A DNA stretch of 51,686 nucleotides from JAYEJB01 sp034716415 (GTDB taxonomy: Bacteria; Patescibacteriota; Patescibacteriia; SG8-24). The position numbers and the translations under genes were made by a program. This document shows, piece by piece, positions 14,535 to 22,110 of the stretch (position 1 is the stretch's first letter; every line of letters starts with the position of its first letter). Below the pieces are notes generated by a model, which saw nothing but the letters and a program-made list of their open reading frames with translations, was not told the origin of the DNA and made no database searches. Location: assembly GCA_034716415.1 (NCBI GenBank), contig JAYEJB010000005.1, positions 1-51,686 of the forward strand, written 5' to 3'.

Positions 14535-15740
14535 TCACTTGCATATGACCGGCAATCCGGTCACCTTATCCAGACCGTTTCCCTCCGCATCGGTGATCAA
14601 CTCCTGATTCTCGTCGTATCTGTAATTTCCGGTAAGCACCTGGCCGTGGCCGCAATCGATGAAATACGGCGGTCCGATGTATTCCATCATCATTTCCGGC
14701 TGCACGACCTCATCGTCCTCGTCCTCCTCTTCCGGTGGACCTATGCAAGTATGTTTTTCGGGTACGCGTATGTTGATCGACAGTTCTGGTTTGGATATAT
14801 CCGGCTCGCCGAACGGCTTGCTCTCGAACGTGTAGTAATGCTTGTGCAGCGCCGTGAAAGTGACCGATAACCACTTGTCATGATTGACACCTCCCTGAAT
14901 ACCTTCATCGCCGGCTTTCTTACAGGTGAAATTAGCCCTGGCTTTATATGATTGATGTATCGTCAGACCGCGCCGGTCGAGGATCTCCTTATATTGCGGC
15001 AAGATATACAGGGCGTAATCCGTCTCCAGGAAACCTTCGATCCCCCAGGTGGTGCCGGGCGCGAATTCGAGCACATCCTTTCTTCTGCCGACATATCTTC
15101 CGCGCACGTCACGAGACGGGTGATTGATCGTAACGGTCTTCTTGCTCGGGCGAATATTCTGCGTCGCCTCGAACAGAACGTCGAGCTGATGACTGGTCTC
15201 GACTGAATCCGGTTTAGCCACGAACAGGCCGCTGAAATTATACAGATGAATGTCGCTGAAATGCGTCACGTCGGCTGCAACGACGAGATCCCCCGCTTCC
15301 GGATCAACCGTCACCAGGGTATTGTCGATTATTTCCGTCACCGCATCCTCACCCTCGCCTGACACGTGCAGCACTAACGGGATATCGTATTCATCACCCG
15401 GAGAAAGATCGGTCGTCAGCGTTACCGTCACCGGCGCGGCGAGCTGCAGTCCGTCAGGACGCAGCGAATAACTCAACAGACCTTCGGTCGTCTCCTCGTC
15501 CGATTCGTCATACTCAATGATCTCGATGGACAGGTCATCGACGGTCGTACCTTCCGGCAAAGCACCCTCCGGAACGGCCATCTGCGCGCTACCGTCTTGA
15601 GAGACGATCGTCGGATATTCCGGCGCTGGCTCCGGACCTGGCGGAACGGACTTCTGCCCCGAATACATCGCATAGAACGCGATCGCTATGATTATCGCGC
15701 CACCGATCACGGCGACGCTTGTCTTCTTTTGTCTTGTCAT
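14535..15740 (-). CDS. Membrane-anchored surface protein with ZU5-like domain, unknown function
   Basis: 401 residues. One N-terminal helix (VAVIGGAIIIAIAFYAMY) then a Pro-rich linker, so it is anchored with the bulk outside. Residues ~45-160 resemble ZU5-type beta domains: AQMAVPEGALPEGTTV, YSLRPDGLQLAAPVTVTL, then VTHFSDIHLY. The C-terminal ~200 residues have several Cys (CKKAGDEG, CIGPPEE, FIDCGHGQ, VICK) that could form disulfides, and an acidic EEEDEDDE patch. No enzyme motif seen. Likely an extracellular structural or adhesive protein. Confidence 0.65.
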   Translation of the reverse strand: MTRQKKTSVAVIGGAIIIAIAFYAMYSGQKSVPPGPEPAPEYPTIVSQDGSAQMAVPEGALPEGTTVDDLSIEIIEYDESDEETTEGLLSYSLRPDGLQLAAPVTVTLTTDLSPGDEYDIPLVLHVSGEGEDAVTEIIDNTLVTVDPEAGDLVVAADVTHFSDIHLYNFSGLFVAKPDSVETSHQLDVLFEATQNIRPSKKTVTINHPSRDVRGRYVGRRKDVLEFAPGTTWGIEGFLETDYALYILPQYKEILDRRGLTIHQSYKARANFTCKKAGDEGIQGGVNHDKWLSVTFTALHKHYYTFESKPFGEPDISKPELSINIRVPEKHTCIGPPEEEDEDDEVVQPEMMMEYIGPPYFIDCGHGQVLTGNYRYDENQELITDAEGNGLDKVTGLPVICK

Positions 15741-15771
15741 GTCGGTACCTGATGAATATTAGTTACTTCAT

Positions 15772-16770
15772 CTAACCCTTCCCTTTCGCCAGCTTCCGCA
15801 TGTCTTCGATCTGGTCCGTCTCGTCCATAATCTCGATATCGAAGATCTCCTCAATGATGTCCTCGAGTGTCAGAATCCCGCTCAAGCCGCCGAATTCATC
15901 CATCACGAAACCCATATGGCTCTTCGAAGTGAGCATCCTGTTCAGTACATCATCGAGCGCGTCCTTCTCGTTGACCTTCATGAGACCGGACGATCGGGTC
16001 ACACTCCCAAGCTTGATGCCGGGACGCTTACCGATCAGGTCCTTCACGAACAGCAGACCCCTGATATTGTCGATCGTCTCGACATAGACCGGAATCCGAG
16101 TGAAACCCTTCACCTGAATCTCCTTCAGCCTCGCCTCATCGAGCACTTCGCCCTCCTCCAGCGCGTACAACACCGTGCGCGGCGTCATCACGTCTTCGGC
16201 GTTCTTGTCCGAGAACGACAGCGCACCCCTGATGATGCGATATTCGTCCTTGTCGACATCGCTCTCTTTGGACAGTTCATGTTCCTCGACGATCTTCATC
16301 AGTTCACCCTTCGAATACACGCTCGGCATCTCGTCGCCAAGCGCCTTGTCGAGCACCCAGGCGAGCGGATAGCAGACCGGAGACAGGACGATGATGAATA
16401 TCCTGACGAGCCAGGCGGTCTTCGCGCCGACCACCAAAGCGTAACGCGAGATACTGGCCTGCGGGATGATCTCACCGAACACGACGATGAGCGCGGTGGC
16501 GAGGATGCCGGCCATGACGCCACTGGCGATGCCGCCCAGAAAAATGGCAAGCGTCGAGTTCACGGCGACATTGCCTAAAAGCAAGGTGCAGAGCAACAAG
16601 TTGCCGTTCTTCCTGACTGAATAGACTTTCTTCGCGGCCTTGTCTCCCAAAGAAATCTTGCGCACGAGTTCCTGTTTGTCGAGCGACAGCAATCCCAGCG
16701 TGAGACCGGAGAACAGTCCCGAAAACAGGACCAAGACCGCGACGATTATATAGTTCATAATGATTGTCAT
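15772..16770 (-). CDS. CNNM/CorC-type DUF21-CBS membrane protein
   Basis: 332 residues. DUF21 transmembrane domain at ~1-140 (VLFSGLFSGLTLGLLSLD, LLLCTLLLGNVAVNSTLA, VVFGEIIPQASISRYAL), then a CBS pair (AEDVMTPRTVLYALEEG and DDVLNRMLTSKSHMGFVMDEFGGLSGILTLEDIIEEIF). The CorC_HlyC C-terminal domain is absent, so it is shorter than many relatives. CNNM/CorC proteins transport or regulate Mg2+ (and Co2+), with CBS domains binding ATP-Mg. Met at residue 5 (16758) is an alternative start. Confidence 0.9.
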   Translation of the reverse strand: MTIIMNYIIVAVLVLFSGLFSGLTLGLLSLDKQELVRKISLGDKAAKKVYSVRKNGNLLLCTLLLGNVAVNSTLAIFLGGIASGVMAGILATALIVVFGEIIPQASISRYALVVGAKTAWLVRIFIIVLSPVCYPLAWVLDKALGDEMPSVYSKGELMKIVEEHELSKESDVDKDEYRIIRGALSFSDKNAEDVMTPRTVLYALEEGEVLDEARLKEIQVKGFTRIPVYVETIDNIRGLLFVKDLIGKRPGIKLGSVTRSSGLMKVNEKDALDDVLNRMLTSKSHMGFVMDEFGGLSGILTLEDIIEEIFDIEIMDETDQIEDMRKLAKGKG

Positions 16771-16810
16771 GAATTCATCCCAATCGTAGCATGCGCAAAG
16801 CGAACGGGCG

Positions 16811-16820
16811 ATGTTATAAT
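16811..16820 (+). promoter_or_regulatory. Extended -10 directly before the next start codon
   Basis: TGTTATAAT (TG-N-TATAAT) ends at 16820 and the ATG is at 16827, exactly where transcription would be expected to begin. This suggests a leaderless mRNA. Confidence 0.6.
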
Positions 16821-16826
16821 CAACGC

Positions 16827-17330
16827 ATGAAACCTGACTTCGGAAAACTGGCCGGAACGATCCTCGTCGGCGGTTATCTGCTGAACGCCGCGCTGAAACC
16901 GACCGCCAACCACTTCATCGACGGCGCGAACCTGATGTTCCACGAAGCCGGACACTTGATCTTTTCATTCTGCCCGGAGATCGTCGCCATCATGGCCGGA
17001 AGCGGCTTTCAGACCGCCCTGCCGCTCGGTATCGTCGCCTATGTGGTCTTCAAGCACCAATATTTCACTGCGGCGGTCGTCATGATGTGGGTCGGACAGA
17101 CCATGACGAACACCAGCGTCTATGCCGGTGACGCTCTCACGATGCAGCTCGAGCTCATCGGCGGCGAGAACACGATCCACGACTGGAACCATATCCTGTG
17201 GCATTTCGGACTTCTGCGCCACACCGATACCATCGCAACAGTGATTCGGGTGGGCGGAACCGCACTCATCGTCGGTGGATTGATATTGAGTCTGTACCTG
17301 TCGTTCGACTGGAAAAAGAAGAAATCCTAG
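16827..17330 (+). CDS. Membrane protein with HEAGH motif (possible M50-like metalloprotease)
   Basis: 167 residues from the ATG at 16827. At least four hydrophobic segments. The first part carries NLMFHEAGHLIFSF, an HExxH zinc-peptidase motif placed next to a membrane segment as in M50-type site-2 proteases. Other conserved-looking polar residues are WVGQTMTNTSVYAGDA and DWNHILWHFGLLRHTD, which could supply a third ligand (Asp or His). No second M50 motif (NxxPxxxLDG) is seen, so function is uncertain. Same layout occurs in small unnamed membrane proteins; inference only. Confidence 0.65.
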   Translation: MKPDFGKLAGTILVGGYLLNAALKPTANHFIDGANLMFHEAGHLIFSFCPEIVAIMAGSGFQTALPLGIVAYVVFKHQYFTAAVVMMWVGQTMTNTSVYAGDALTMQLELIGGENTIHDWNHILWHFGLLRHTDTIATVIRVGGTALIVGGLILSLYLSFDWKKKKS

Positions 17331-17337
17331 CGAATCC

Positions 17338-17366
17338 AAAAAACCGCCCGTTGTCGAGCGGTTTTA
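17338..17366. terminator. Bidirectional terminator
   Basis: AAAACCGC/GCGGTTTT stem with a 10-base loop, flanked by A and T runs, between convergent stops at 17330 and 17374. Confidence 0.75.
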
Positions 17367-17373
17367 TGATTCC

Positions 17374-17640
17374 TTATCTGTCTGCCCGATACCTCTTGAG
17401 CCACCAGCGCTTCAATATCGGCAACGTCTGCACGGATATGAAATAGCCGATCGTCGGGATGAACGCGCTCGTATAGAAATCCTTCACGCCGATCAGCCAA
17501 AAGACTATCGACGCGATGATATACGTCATCACCAGCAGAGCTCCGACCCGAAAACGGCTCATCTCCCAGGCCTTGTCCGTCTCAACGCGCCGGTTGCGTT
17601 CCTCGATGGCGGCCAAACGTTGTTCGATCTGCTCTTCCAT
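17374..17640 (-). CDS. Small two-helix membrane protein
   Basis: 88 residues. A charged coiled-coil N-terminus (IEQRLAAIEERNRRVETDKAWEM is its extent) followed by two membrane helices, VGALLVMTYIIASIVFWLIG and AFIPTIGYFISVQTLPIL, and a basic end. No named family recognised. Similar short proteins with this layout are common in reduced genomes; role unknown. Confidence 0.65.
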   Translation of the reverse strand: MEEQIEQRLAAIEERNRRVETDKAWEMSRFRVGALLVMTYIIASIVFWLIGVKDFYTSAFIPTIGYFISVQTLPILKRWWLKRYRADR

Positions 17641-17671
17641 ACATGATTAAGATGCCATAACCGGTGACGGA

Positions 17672-17700
17672 TTGACAACCCGGGGGCAAAGCTGTAAACA
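17672..17700 (+). promoter_or_regulatory. Promoter of the gene at 17733
   Basis: TTGACA, a 17-base spacer, TAAACA. Confidence 0.55.
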
Positions 17701-17732
17701 ACAATCAGTTCTCAACAAACAAAGGAGTGACG

Positions 17733-18197
17733 ATGGTATCGGAACATGAGACCGAAACGTTGCTTTGTGACGTCCTGCGTACCTTCGAGGAGGTCTTGAA
17801 ACAGGTGTGCGGTCAGGACACGGCTTCACCCGGAGACGCCGCAGATTGGTCGGCGGAGAATCCGACCAAAGGCCACTGCGCCGTCTTCGCCCTGTTGTTC
17901 CAGGAGATCTTCGGTGGAGAGCTGATGCGAACCGTGCCAGAAGGATTCGGCTCGCACTACTACAACATGCTGCCCCACGGCACGCTGTTCGGGCTGCCAG
18001 GCAACACCCACGTCGATCTCACCTGGGATCAGTTCCCTGACGGGACGGTCTTCCCGGCCGGAGAACCACGGGACCGCGACTACGTCCTGAATTCCGACGC
18101 GGCCAGGAACGCCGGAACACCAGAGCGGTACGAGCTGTTCAAGCACAGGTTCTGGGCGGCGCTCGCTGCTGCCGCACTCAAGGGCCTGGACATCTGA
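17733..18197 (+). CDS. YunG-like conserved protein, unknown function
   Basis: 154 residues. The ATG at 17733 is chosen because AAAGGAG lies at correct spacing; a GTG six bases earlier overlaps that site. The pattern WSAENPTKGHCAVFALLFQEIFGGEL, broken here as NPTKGHCAVFALLFQE and FGGELMR, then SHYYNMLPHG and VDLTWDQFP matches small uncharacterised proteins of the YunG type. The conserved Cys and His (GHC, SHYYN, DLTWDQF) could form a Cys-His-Asp site. Cytoplasmic. Monocistronic with its own promoter and terminator. Confidence 0.6.
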   Translation: MVSEHETETLLCDVLRTFEEVLKQVCGQDTASPGDAADWSAENPTKGHCAVFALLFQEIFGGELMRTVPEGFGSHYYNMLPHGTLFGLPGNTHVDLTWDQFPDGTVFPAGEPRDRDYVLNSDAARNAGTPERYELFKHRFWAALAAAALKGLDI

Positions 18198-18218
18198 CCG
18201 CCGCCTCCCGAATCGCAA

Positions 18219-18246
18219 AACCTTCCTCGCGGAAGGTTCTTTTTTA
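18219..18246 (+). terminator. Terminator of the YunG-like gene
   Basis: Perfect 8-bp stem AACCTTCC/GGAAGGTT, loop TCGC, then CTTTTTTA. Confidence 0.9.
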
Positions 18247-18254
18247 TCCTGGAC

Positions 18255-18725
18255 TTATTGTATCCCGCTGGGATTCGCGATATGCACACCAGCGACCAGA
18301 TCACCGACCGACTCACCCAGACAGAACTCGATCTGAAACTCTCCCCCGCCCGGCGTCGAATACGAATAATCATTGTCCCCCTCAGAGCAGGTTCCATCCC
18401 ATGGTGTCGGCGCGGTCGGCACGATTCCCTGGAAGACATCCTCACCGGAACCGCAGGCTGTCTTGAAACCTCCGGCGCAGAGCGAACTGAACGCACCGCT
18501 ACCCAACGTGACCGCCGACAGCTCGGTCGGATAACCGTTGTAATCGTTGTTATACAGCTCCAACGACATCACGATCTGCCGGACATCGGCGACACGCTTG
18601 ACGTTCCGACCCTTCTCGCGCGCGTTGCTGATCGCCAACACGGCGATAGACGACAAAGTACCGATGATGGCGATGACCACCAGCAGTTCTACCAAGCTGA
18701 ATGCGCGATGTCGTGCTTGTTCCAT
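18255..18725 (-). CDS. Type IV pilin-like protein
   Basis: 156 residues. A class III prepilin signal: a short basic leader (MEQARHRA) then FSLVELLVVIAIIGTLSSIAVLA, with Glu5 of the mature protein. The residue before the cleavage site is Ala instead of the usual Gly. The remainder looks like a type II pseudopilin/pilin: YNNDYNGYPTE, and two or more Cys that may form the D-region loop. It would be processed by a prepilin peptidase and assembled into a pilus for attachment or DNA uptake. No other pilus genes are nearby. Confidence 0.9.
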   Translation of the reverse strand: MEQARHRAFSLVELLVVIAIIGTLSSIAVLAISNAREKGRNVKRVADVRQIVMSLELYNNDYNGYPTELSAVTLGSGAFSSLCAGGFKTACGSGEDVFQGIVPTAPTPWDGTCSEGDNDYSYSTPGGGEFQIEFCLGESVGDLVAGVHIANPSGIQ

Positions 18726-18727
18726 TA

Positions 18728-19330
18728 CTACAGTATACCAAGAATGATCAGTATGCCGTATATGGCCAGCCCACCTCCGGCGATCTCACGCTTGCGCGGC
18801 AGGCGATCCAGGAATGAAGAGAAGTAGATGACCAGGACCAGCTGGATCAGCGTGGCCACGACGATGCCGGCCGTTACGCTGAAAGCACTGGCCAAATGAC
18901 TACCGTACAACGGAATCATCGCCGCTATATCATCGATCAGCGTTATCAGAGACACCGTGAATCCGGCCATCATCAGCATGATGAACCGCCCGGTCGAAAT
19001 GATGCCGTTCTTGAACGGCCAGTCCTTCTTCTTCTGAGGCCGTGCTCCGGGGAACACCCCAAACATCGTTACGATGGCCATGACTAGCACCAGCCCGCCA
19101 GCCACCAAATGGAAATACTCGAAATCCGCGAACAGGAACGACAGGAATGCCGCAAGCGCGATGACGACCAGCACCGCCAGCAAGTTTCCGATAGAGAAAG
19201 CCACCTTGCCCATGCGTGTCCTGGTGATATGCGAAATGACCGGCACCTTAGTGATGGTGTCGTCCAGACTGGCTATAAACTTCACAGTGAAACCAGCGAA
19301 GAAGGCAATCAGAATCTGCTCCCAACTCAT
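18728..19330 (-). CDS. Six-helix membrane protein with internal repeat (LysE/CadD-like layout)
   Basis: 200 residues from the ATG giving MSWEQILIAFF; the longer frame upstream lacks support. Two similar halves: FFAGFTVKFIASLDDTITKVPVI at the start and MMAGFTVSLITLIDDIAAMIPLY in the second half, each with an Asp-Asp pair at a helix end. This duplicated inverted-repeat design resembles LysE/CadD/TMEM165-type cation exporters, but no family signature is decisive. A divalent cation transport role is an inference from the acidic pairs. The gene ends three bases from the pilin start, same strand. Confidence 0.6.
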   Translation of the reverse strand: MSWEQILIAFFAGFTVKFIASLDDTITKVPVISHITRTRMGKVAFSIGNLLAVLVVIALAAFLSFLFADFEYFHLVAGGLVLVMAIVTMFGVFPGARPQKKKDWPFKNGIISTGRFIMLMMAGFTVSLITLIDDIAAMIPLYGSHLASAFSVTAGIVVATLIQLVLVIYFSSFLDRLPRKREIAGGGLAIYGILIILGIL

Positions 19331-19381
19331 ATTTACCTTAATAAGATAACATGAGTACCGCATTCGACCAATCCCGGATGT

Positions 19382-19409
19382 TTGACAGTACGGTCCCTGA
19401 TGCTAAGTT
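19382..19409 (+). promoter_or_regulatory. Promoter of the nucleoside phosphorylase gene
   Basis: TTGACA, a 16-base spacer, TAAGTT. Confidence 0.55.
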
Positions 19410-19452
19410 ACATAATCGCTCCTTTTCCATGTCTTTAGCATAGGAGGCTGAA

Positions 19453-20241
19453 ATGACTGACATATCCGCCGATAAACCGACGACCGATGACGGGTGTCAA
19501 TACCATCTGGAAACCAGGAGTGGTGACCTGGCTGACCGCTGTCTACTCGTAGGCTCGCCGGAACGAGCGGAAATGATCGCAAAAACCTACTTCACTGACG
19601 CGATCAAGGTCGGTCACCACCGGGGGCTGAGAGCCTTCAGCGGAAAATATCAGGGAAAATACTTTTCCGTCGTGACGACCGGCATGGGGAGCGCCTCGAC
19701 CGGTATCGTCCTGCCGGAAGCGGTCCGATCAGGCGCTCGCGCCTTTATCCGCGTCGGCAGCTGCGGCGTACTGCACGCCGACCTGCCCCCGGGATCGTCC
19801 TGCGTCTGCAAAGCCGCGGTCCGACTGGACGGAGCGAGCGAGAACTGGGCTCCAATCCAGTATCCGGCGTTCGCGGACCCGCATATGGCCGTCGCGCTCG
19901 AACGAGCTGCCCGGCGGCTGGATCTCGAGTTCCCATGGCGCGCCGGCGTCGGCATCACCACGACCTGCTTCAACGAAGGTCAGGCAAGACCGGACGACAA
20001 CGGTTACATACCACCACGCATCAAGATGATGCACGACGAGCTGGTGCAACGCGGCGCTCTTTTCTACTCGATGGAGGAGGCGACGCTCTTCGTCTGGTGC
20101 GCGACACATGGTGAAATCCCCTGCGGCGCAGTGGACGCCGTCTATGCCAATCGCTTGACCAAAGACTTCGCCACCATCGGGGACGAACAAGCCGCTCGCA
20201 TCGCCCTGGAGGCGTTCCGGACTTTCGATTTCAACCGCTGA
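19453..20241 (+). CDS. Nucleoside phosphorylase (uridine phosphorylase-like, PNP_UDP_1 family)
   Basis: 262 residues with a strong TAGGAGG site. Family motifs: LLVGSPERAEMIAK (phosphate/nucleoside loop), VVTTGMGSASTGIVLPEA, FIRVGSCGVL, and the late YSMEEATLFVWC matching the ExxE/M-E nucleoside-binding segment of hexameric UP/PNP enzymes. Reaction: phosphorolysis of a nucleoside to base plus ribose-1-phosphate, part of nucleotide salvage, expected in a salvage-dependent organism. Exact base preference cannot be told. Terminator follows. Confidence 0.88.
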   Translation: MTDISADKPTTDDGCQYHLETRSGDLADRCLLVGSPERAEMIAKTYFTDAIKVGHHRGLRAFSGKYQGKYFSVVTTGMGSASTGIVLPEAVRSGARAFIRVGSCGVLHADLPPGSSCVCKAAVRLDGASENWAPIQYPAFADPHMAVALERAARRLDLEFPWRAGVGITTTCFNEGQARPDDNGYIPPRIKMMHDELVQRGALFYSMEEATLFVWCATHGEIPCGAVDAVYANRLTKDFATIGDEQAARIALEAFRTFDFNR

Positions 20242-20251
20242 TACGAAACCG

Positions 20252-20274
20252 ACAAGATCCTATGGGGTCTTTTT
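20252..20274 (+). terminator. Terminator of the phosphorylase gene
   Basis: AAGATCC-TAT-GGGGTCTTTTTT: a short stem with one G-T pair and a six-T tract. Confidence 0.65.
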
Positions 20275-20284
20275 TGTCGAAATC

Positions 20285-20353
20285 GAAGAGGTGAAGAGAC
20301 CAAGAGCCTAAGAGGATTTATAATCAAATGACTTTTAGACTCTTAGACTCTTT
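20285..20353. repeat. 8-nt-period purine array with complementary arm
   Basis: Units GAAGAGGT, GAAGAGAC, CAAGAGCC, TAAGAGGA, then a spacer, then TTTTAGAC, TCTTAGAC, TCTTTATG. The second arm is the degenerate complement of the first, so the RNA can fold back. Confidence 0.7.
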
Positions 20354-20394
20354 ATGTACACTGCGTTAGGATAAAAGCGTAACCACGAATACTT

Positions 20395-20997
20395 ATGGGA
20401 ACGATCCGCAAGACACTCCTCACACTCGGCTTCGCCGCGCTGGCGATAGCAGTGTTGCTGTTCGTCGGCAACTCCATCTTCCGCGGCGGCGACAAGGTCG
20501 ATGTGACCTCGCAGGCGATACTCGAACGGATATCCGACAACTACTTCGTTGTGACCAAGTCCGCTTTCGTGGACGAAATGACCGAAATCACGATCGACAA
20601 AGGTTCGTCCTGGTCGAATTTCTTCTGGGGTCAGACGCTCACCGCGCGCGGACGCGTGCGCATCGACATCGGAGTCGACCTCTCCGGAATCACGGAAGAC
20701 GACATCGTCATCGATCACGCCAATAAGACGGTCGTCATCGCCGTACCGCAGGCCGAAATTCTGGACGCGAGCCAGCACGGCAACATCGAGGTCGAAAGCA
20801 AACAGGGAATCCTGAAGACGCTCCTCGACAGCGATCCGAACGACGACCATAACCGCGCACTCGCCCAACTCATCACGGAAGCGAAAGTCGCGGTATCGGA
20901 GGACACATCGCTCTTCGTTGAAGCACGAAACGATTCCACTCGCATACTCGAACTGATCGTACAGAGCTTCGGTTATACCCTCGCTGTTCCGGAATAG
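20395..20997 (+). CDS. DUF4230 family protein
   Basis: 200 residues. One N-terminal membrane helix (LTLGFAALAIAVLLFVGNSI) then a soluble domain typical of DUF4230: ELERISDNYFVVTKS-like start, RGRVRIDIGVDLSGI, KTVVIAVPQAEILDASQHG, and a helical tail ending ILELIVQSFGY. The family is extracytoplasmic and uncharacterised; no catalytic residues evident. Followed 27 bases later by another membrane protein gene, likely one transcript. Confidence 0.8.
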   Translation: MGTIRKTLLTLGFAALAIAVLLFVGNSIFRGGDKVDVTSQAILERISDNYFVVTKSAFVDEMTEITIDKGSSWSNFFWGQTLTARGRVRIDIGVDLSGITEDDIVIDHANKTVVIAVPQAEILDASQHGNIEVESKQGILKTLLDSDPNDDHNRALAQLITEAKVAVSEDTSLFVEARNDSTRILELIVQSFGYTLAVPE

Positions 20998-21024
20998 GAC
21001 ACCGACACGCTTAATCAAACGACT

Positions 21025-21360
21025 ATGTTCAAAAAGAATAAGAAGTATGGCGACTGCGTCACGCTGACTAAACACGCGCTACTGCACGCGCTCGGCGTGT
21101 TTCTCTACACCGCGGCCGTGTCTTGGCTGTTGATGCACGGAGAAAGACTGTTCGGTACCGGCCAACACCTGATGCAGCCTGTCGCCGTACTGATGCTGTT
21201 GGTGCTGTCGGTCGCCTTGGTCGGCACGCTCATATTCGGCTATCCGGTCTGGCTGTATCTTGAGAGTAAAAAGAAAGAGAGCGTAAAGATGCTCGTCGCG
21301 ACGCTGGTGTTCCTGTTCCTGCTGACTGCGGTTGCGCTGGTGATCAACGTCATAGTCTGA
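21025..21360 (+). CDS. Small membrane protein, unknown
   Basis: 111 residues with three hydrophobic helices (ALGVFLYTAAVSWLLMHG, PVAVLMLLVLSVALVGTLIF, MLVATLVFLFLLTAVALVIN) and basic loops. No named family recognised; small proteins with this pattern are often annotated only as conserved hypothetical. Downstream of the DUF4230 gene. Confidence 0.65.
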   Translation: MFKKNKKYGDCVTLTKHALLHALGVFLYTAAVSWLLMHGERLFGTGQHLMQPVAVLMLLVLSVALVGTLIFGYPVWLYLESKKKESVKMLVATLVFLFLLTAVALVINVIV

Positions 21361-21387
21361 ACCGACGAAATTCAGGAATGAAGACTC

Positions 21388-21527
21388 CCCGGGCTGAAGC
21401 CTGGGGTATCTGACATATTATGACTTCTTTCATCCGCCGAAGCCCACCCGCCTTCGCCAAGGCTACGGCGGGTCCGCATCTCACATTCATCCACGGGCTG
21501 AAGCCCGTGGTTTTCTGCGGAGGCGGA
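21388..21527. repeat. Dispersed hairpin repeat, copy A
   Basis: Contains CCCGGGCTGAAGCCTGGGG (21388-21407 region), ACCCGCC...GGCGGGT around CTTCGCCAAGGCTACGG, and CCACGGGCTGAAGCCCGTGG (21491-21510). A degenerate second copy with the same order is at 37826-37903. Confidence 0.65.
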
Positions 21528-21530
21528 TAA

Positions 21531-21560
21531 AAAAGCGCCCGCATGATCTGCGGGCGTTTT
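21531..21560. terminator. Bidirectional terminator
   Basis: AAAAGCGCCCGCA/TGCGGGCGTTTT with a 5-base loop, overlapping the stop of the minus-strand gene. Confidence 0.8.
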
Positions 21561-21966
21561 AGCATTCTTCCCGGAAGACACCTCCGGCATCGATCGCTAT
21601 CGGGACCGGAGGATGACCGTTGCGCATGATGATGACAGGATAGTAACCTGTTTCAACGGCTCGCTCCAGCATCTGGGCAAGCGCGGGAAACAGGCTCTGC
21701 AACATTCCGCGCAGCCAAGACGGCGCGATGCCGCGCACGACCGGCCTCAATCCCTTGTCGCGAAACCTGCTCCAGTCCTCATCCGGGCAAAGACGATCGA
21801 CGATCAGTATGCGGTGCGGCCCGTCGACATCGATGACGAACGGCAGGATCTCATCGCGACCGTATCCGACCTCGTGCGCCCTGGCGATATCTTCGAGGAT
21901 CGCTTGCTGGAAGTATCCGAACGTTTTCTGGACCGAAGTCAACAATTCCGGCGGTAATTCTGCCAT
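21559..21966 (-). CDS. Member 1 of a local ~130-residue paralogous family
   Basis: 135 residues, soluble. The N-terminal half QQAILEDIARAHEVGYGRDE then ILPFVIDVDG aligns by eye with the genes at 25285, 25781 and 26256 (pattern: helix R/Q-x-x-x-x-E-I-A-x-G, then a hydrophobic strand ending in Asp-acidic). The C-terminal half ends with a hydrophobic strand pair, YYPVIIMRNGHPPVPIAI. No known domain recognised. It stands alone, 3.3 kb from the other members, with its own terminator. Function unknown. Confidence 0.65.
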   Translation of the reverse strand: MAELPPELLTSVQKTFGYFQQAILEDIARAHEVGYGRDEILPFVIDVDGPHRILIVDRLCPDEDWSRFRDKGLRPVVRGIAPSWLRGMLQSLFPALAQMLERAVETGYYPVIIMRNGHPPVPIAIDAGGVFREEC

Positions 21967-22037
21967 CGCATCCTCTCAAAGTTCAAGATTTGAGCTTAGC
22001 CGAATCGGGTTTGAAGGTCAATCATGGACTGAGATCC

Positions 22038-22066
22038 AAACACCCGCCGAACCGGCGGGTGTCTTT
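22038..22066 (-). terminator. Hairpin terminator
   Basis: Perfect 10-bp stem ACACCCGCCG/CGGCGGGTGT, loop AAC, near the 3' end of the kinase gene and upstream of the gene at 21966; T-tract on the plus side (CTTTCT). Confidence 0.6.
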
Positions 22067-22110
22067 CTCGATTCTTTGACATTCGAATCTTGCGCGCCCT
22101 GAAGGCCGCT

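Noticed and set aside
18258..18827. 189-codon plus-strand frame
   Set aside because: Antisense to the pilin gene, which has an unmistakable prepilin signal.
20335..21075. 246-codon minus-strand frame
   Set aside because: Antisense to the DUF4230 gene; composition typical of a shadow frame.
21446..21480. 16S rRNA fragment insertion
   Set aside because: Only about 18 bases resemble 16S and they are part of a hairpin repeat; chance similarity is likelier.
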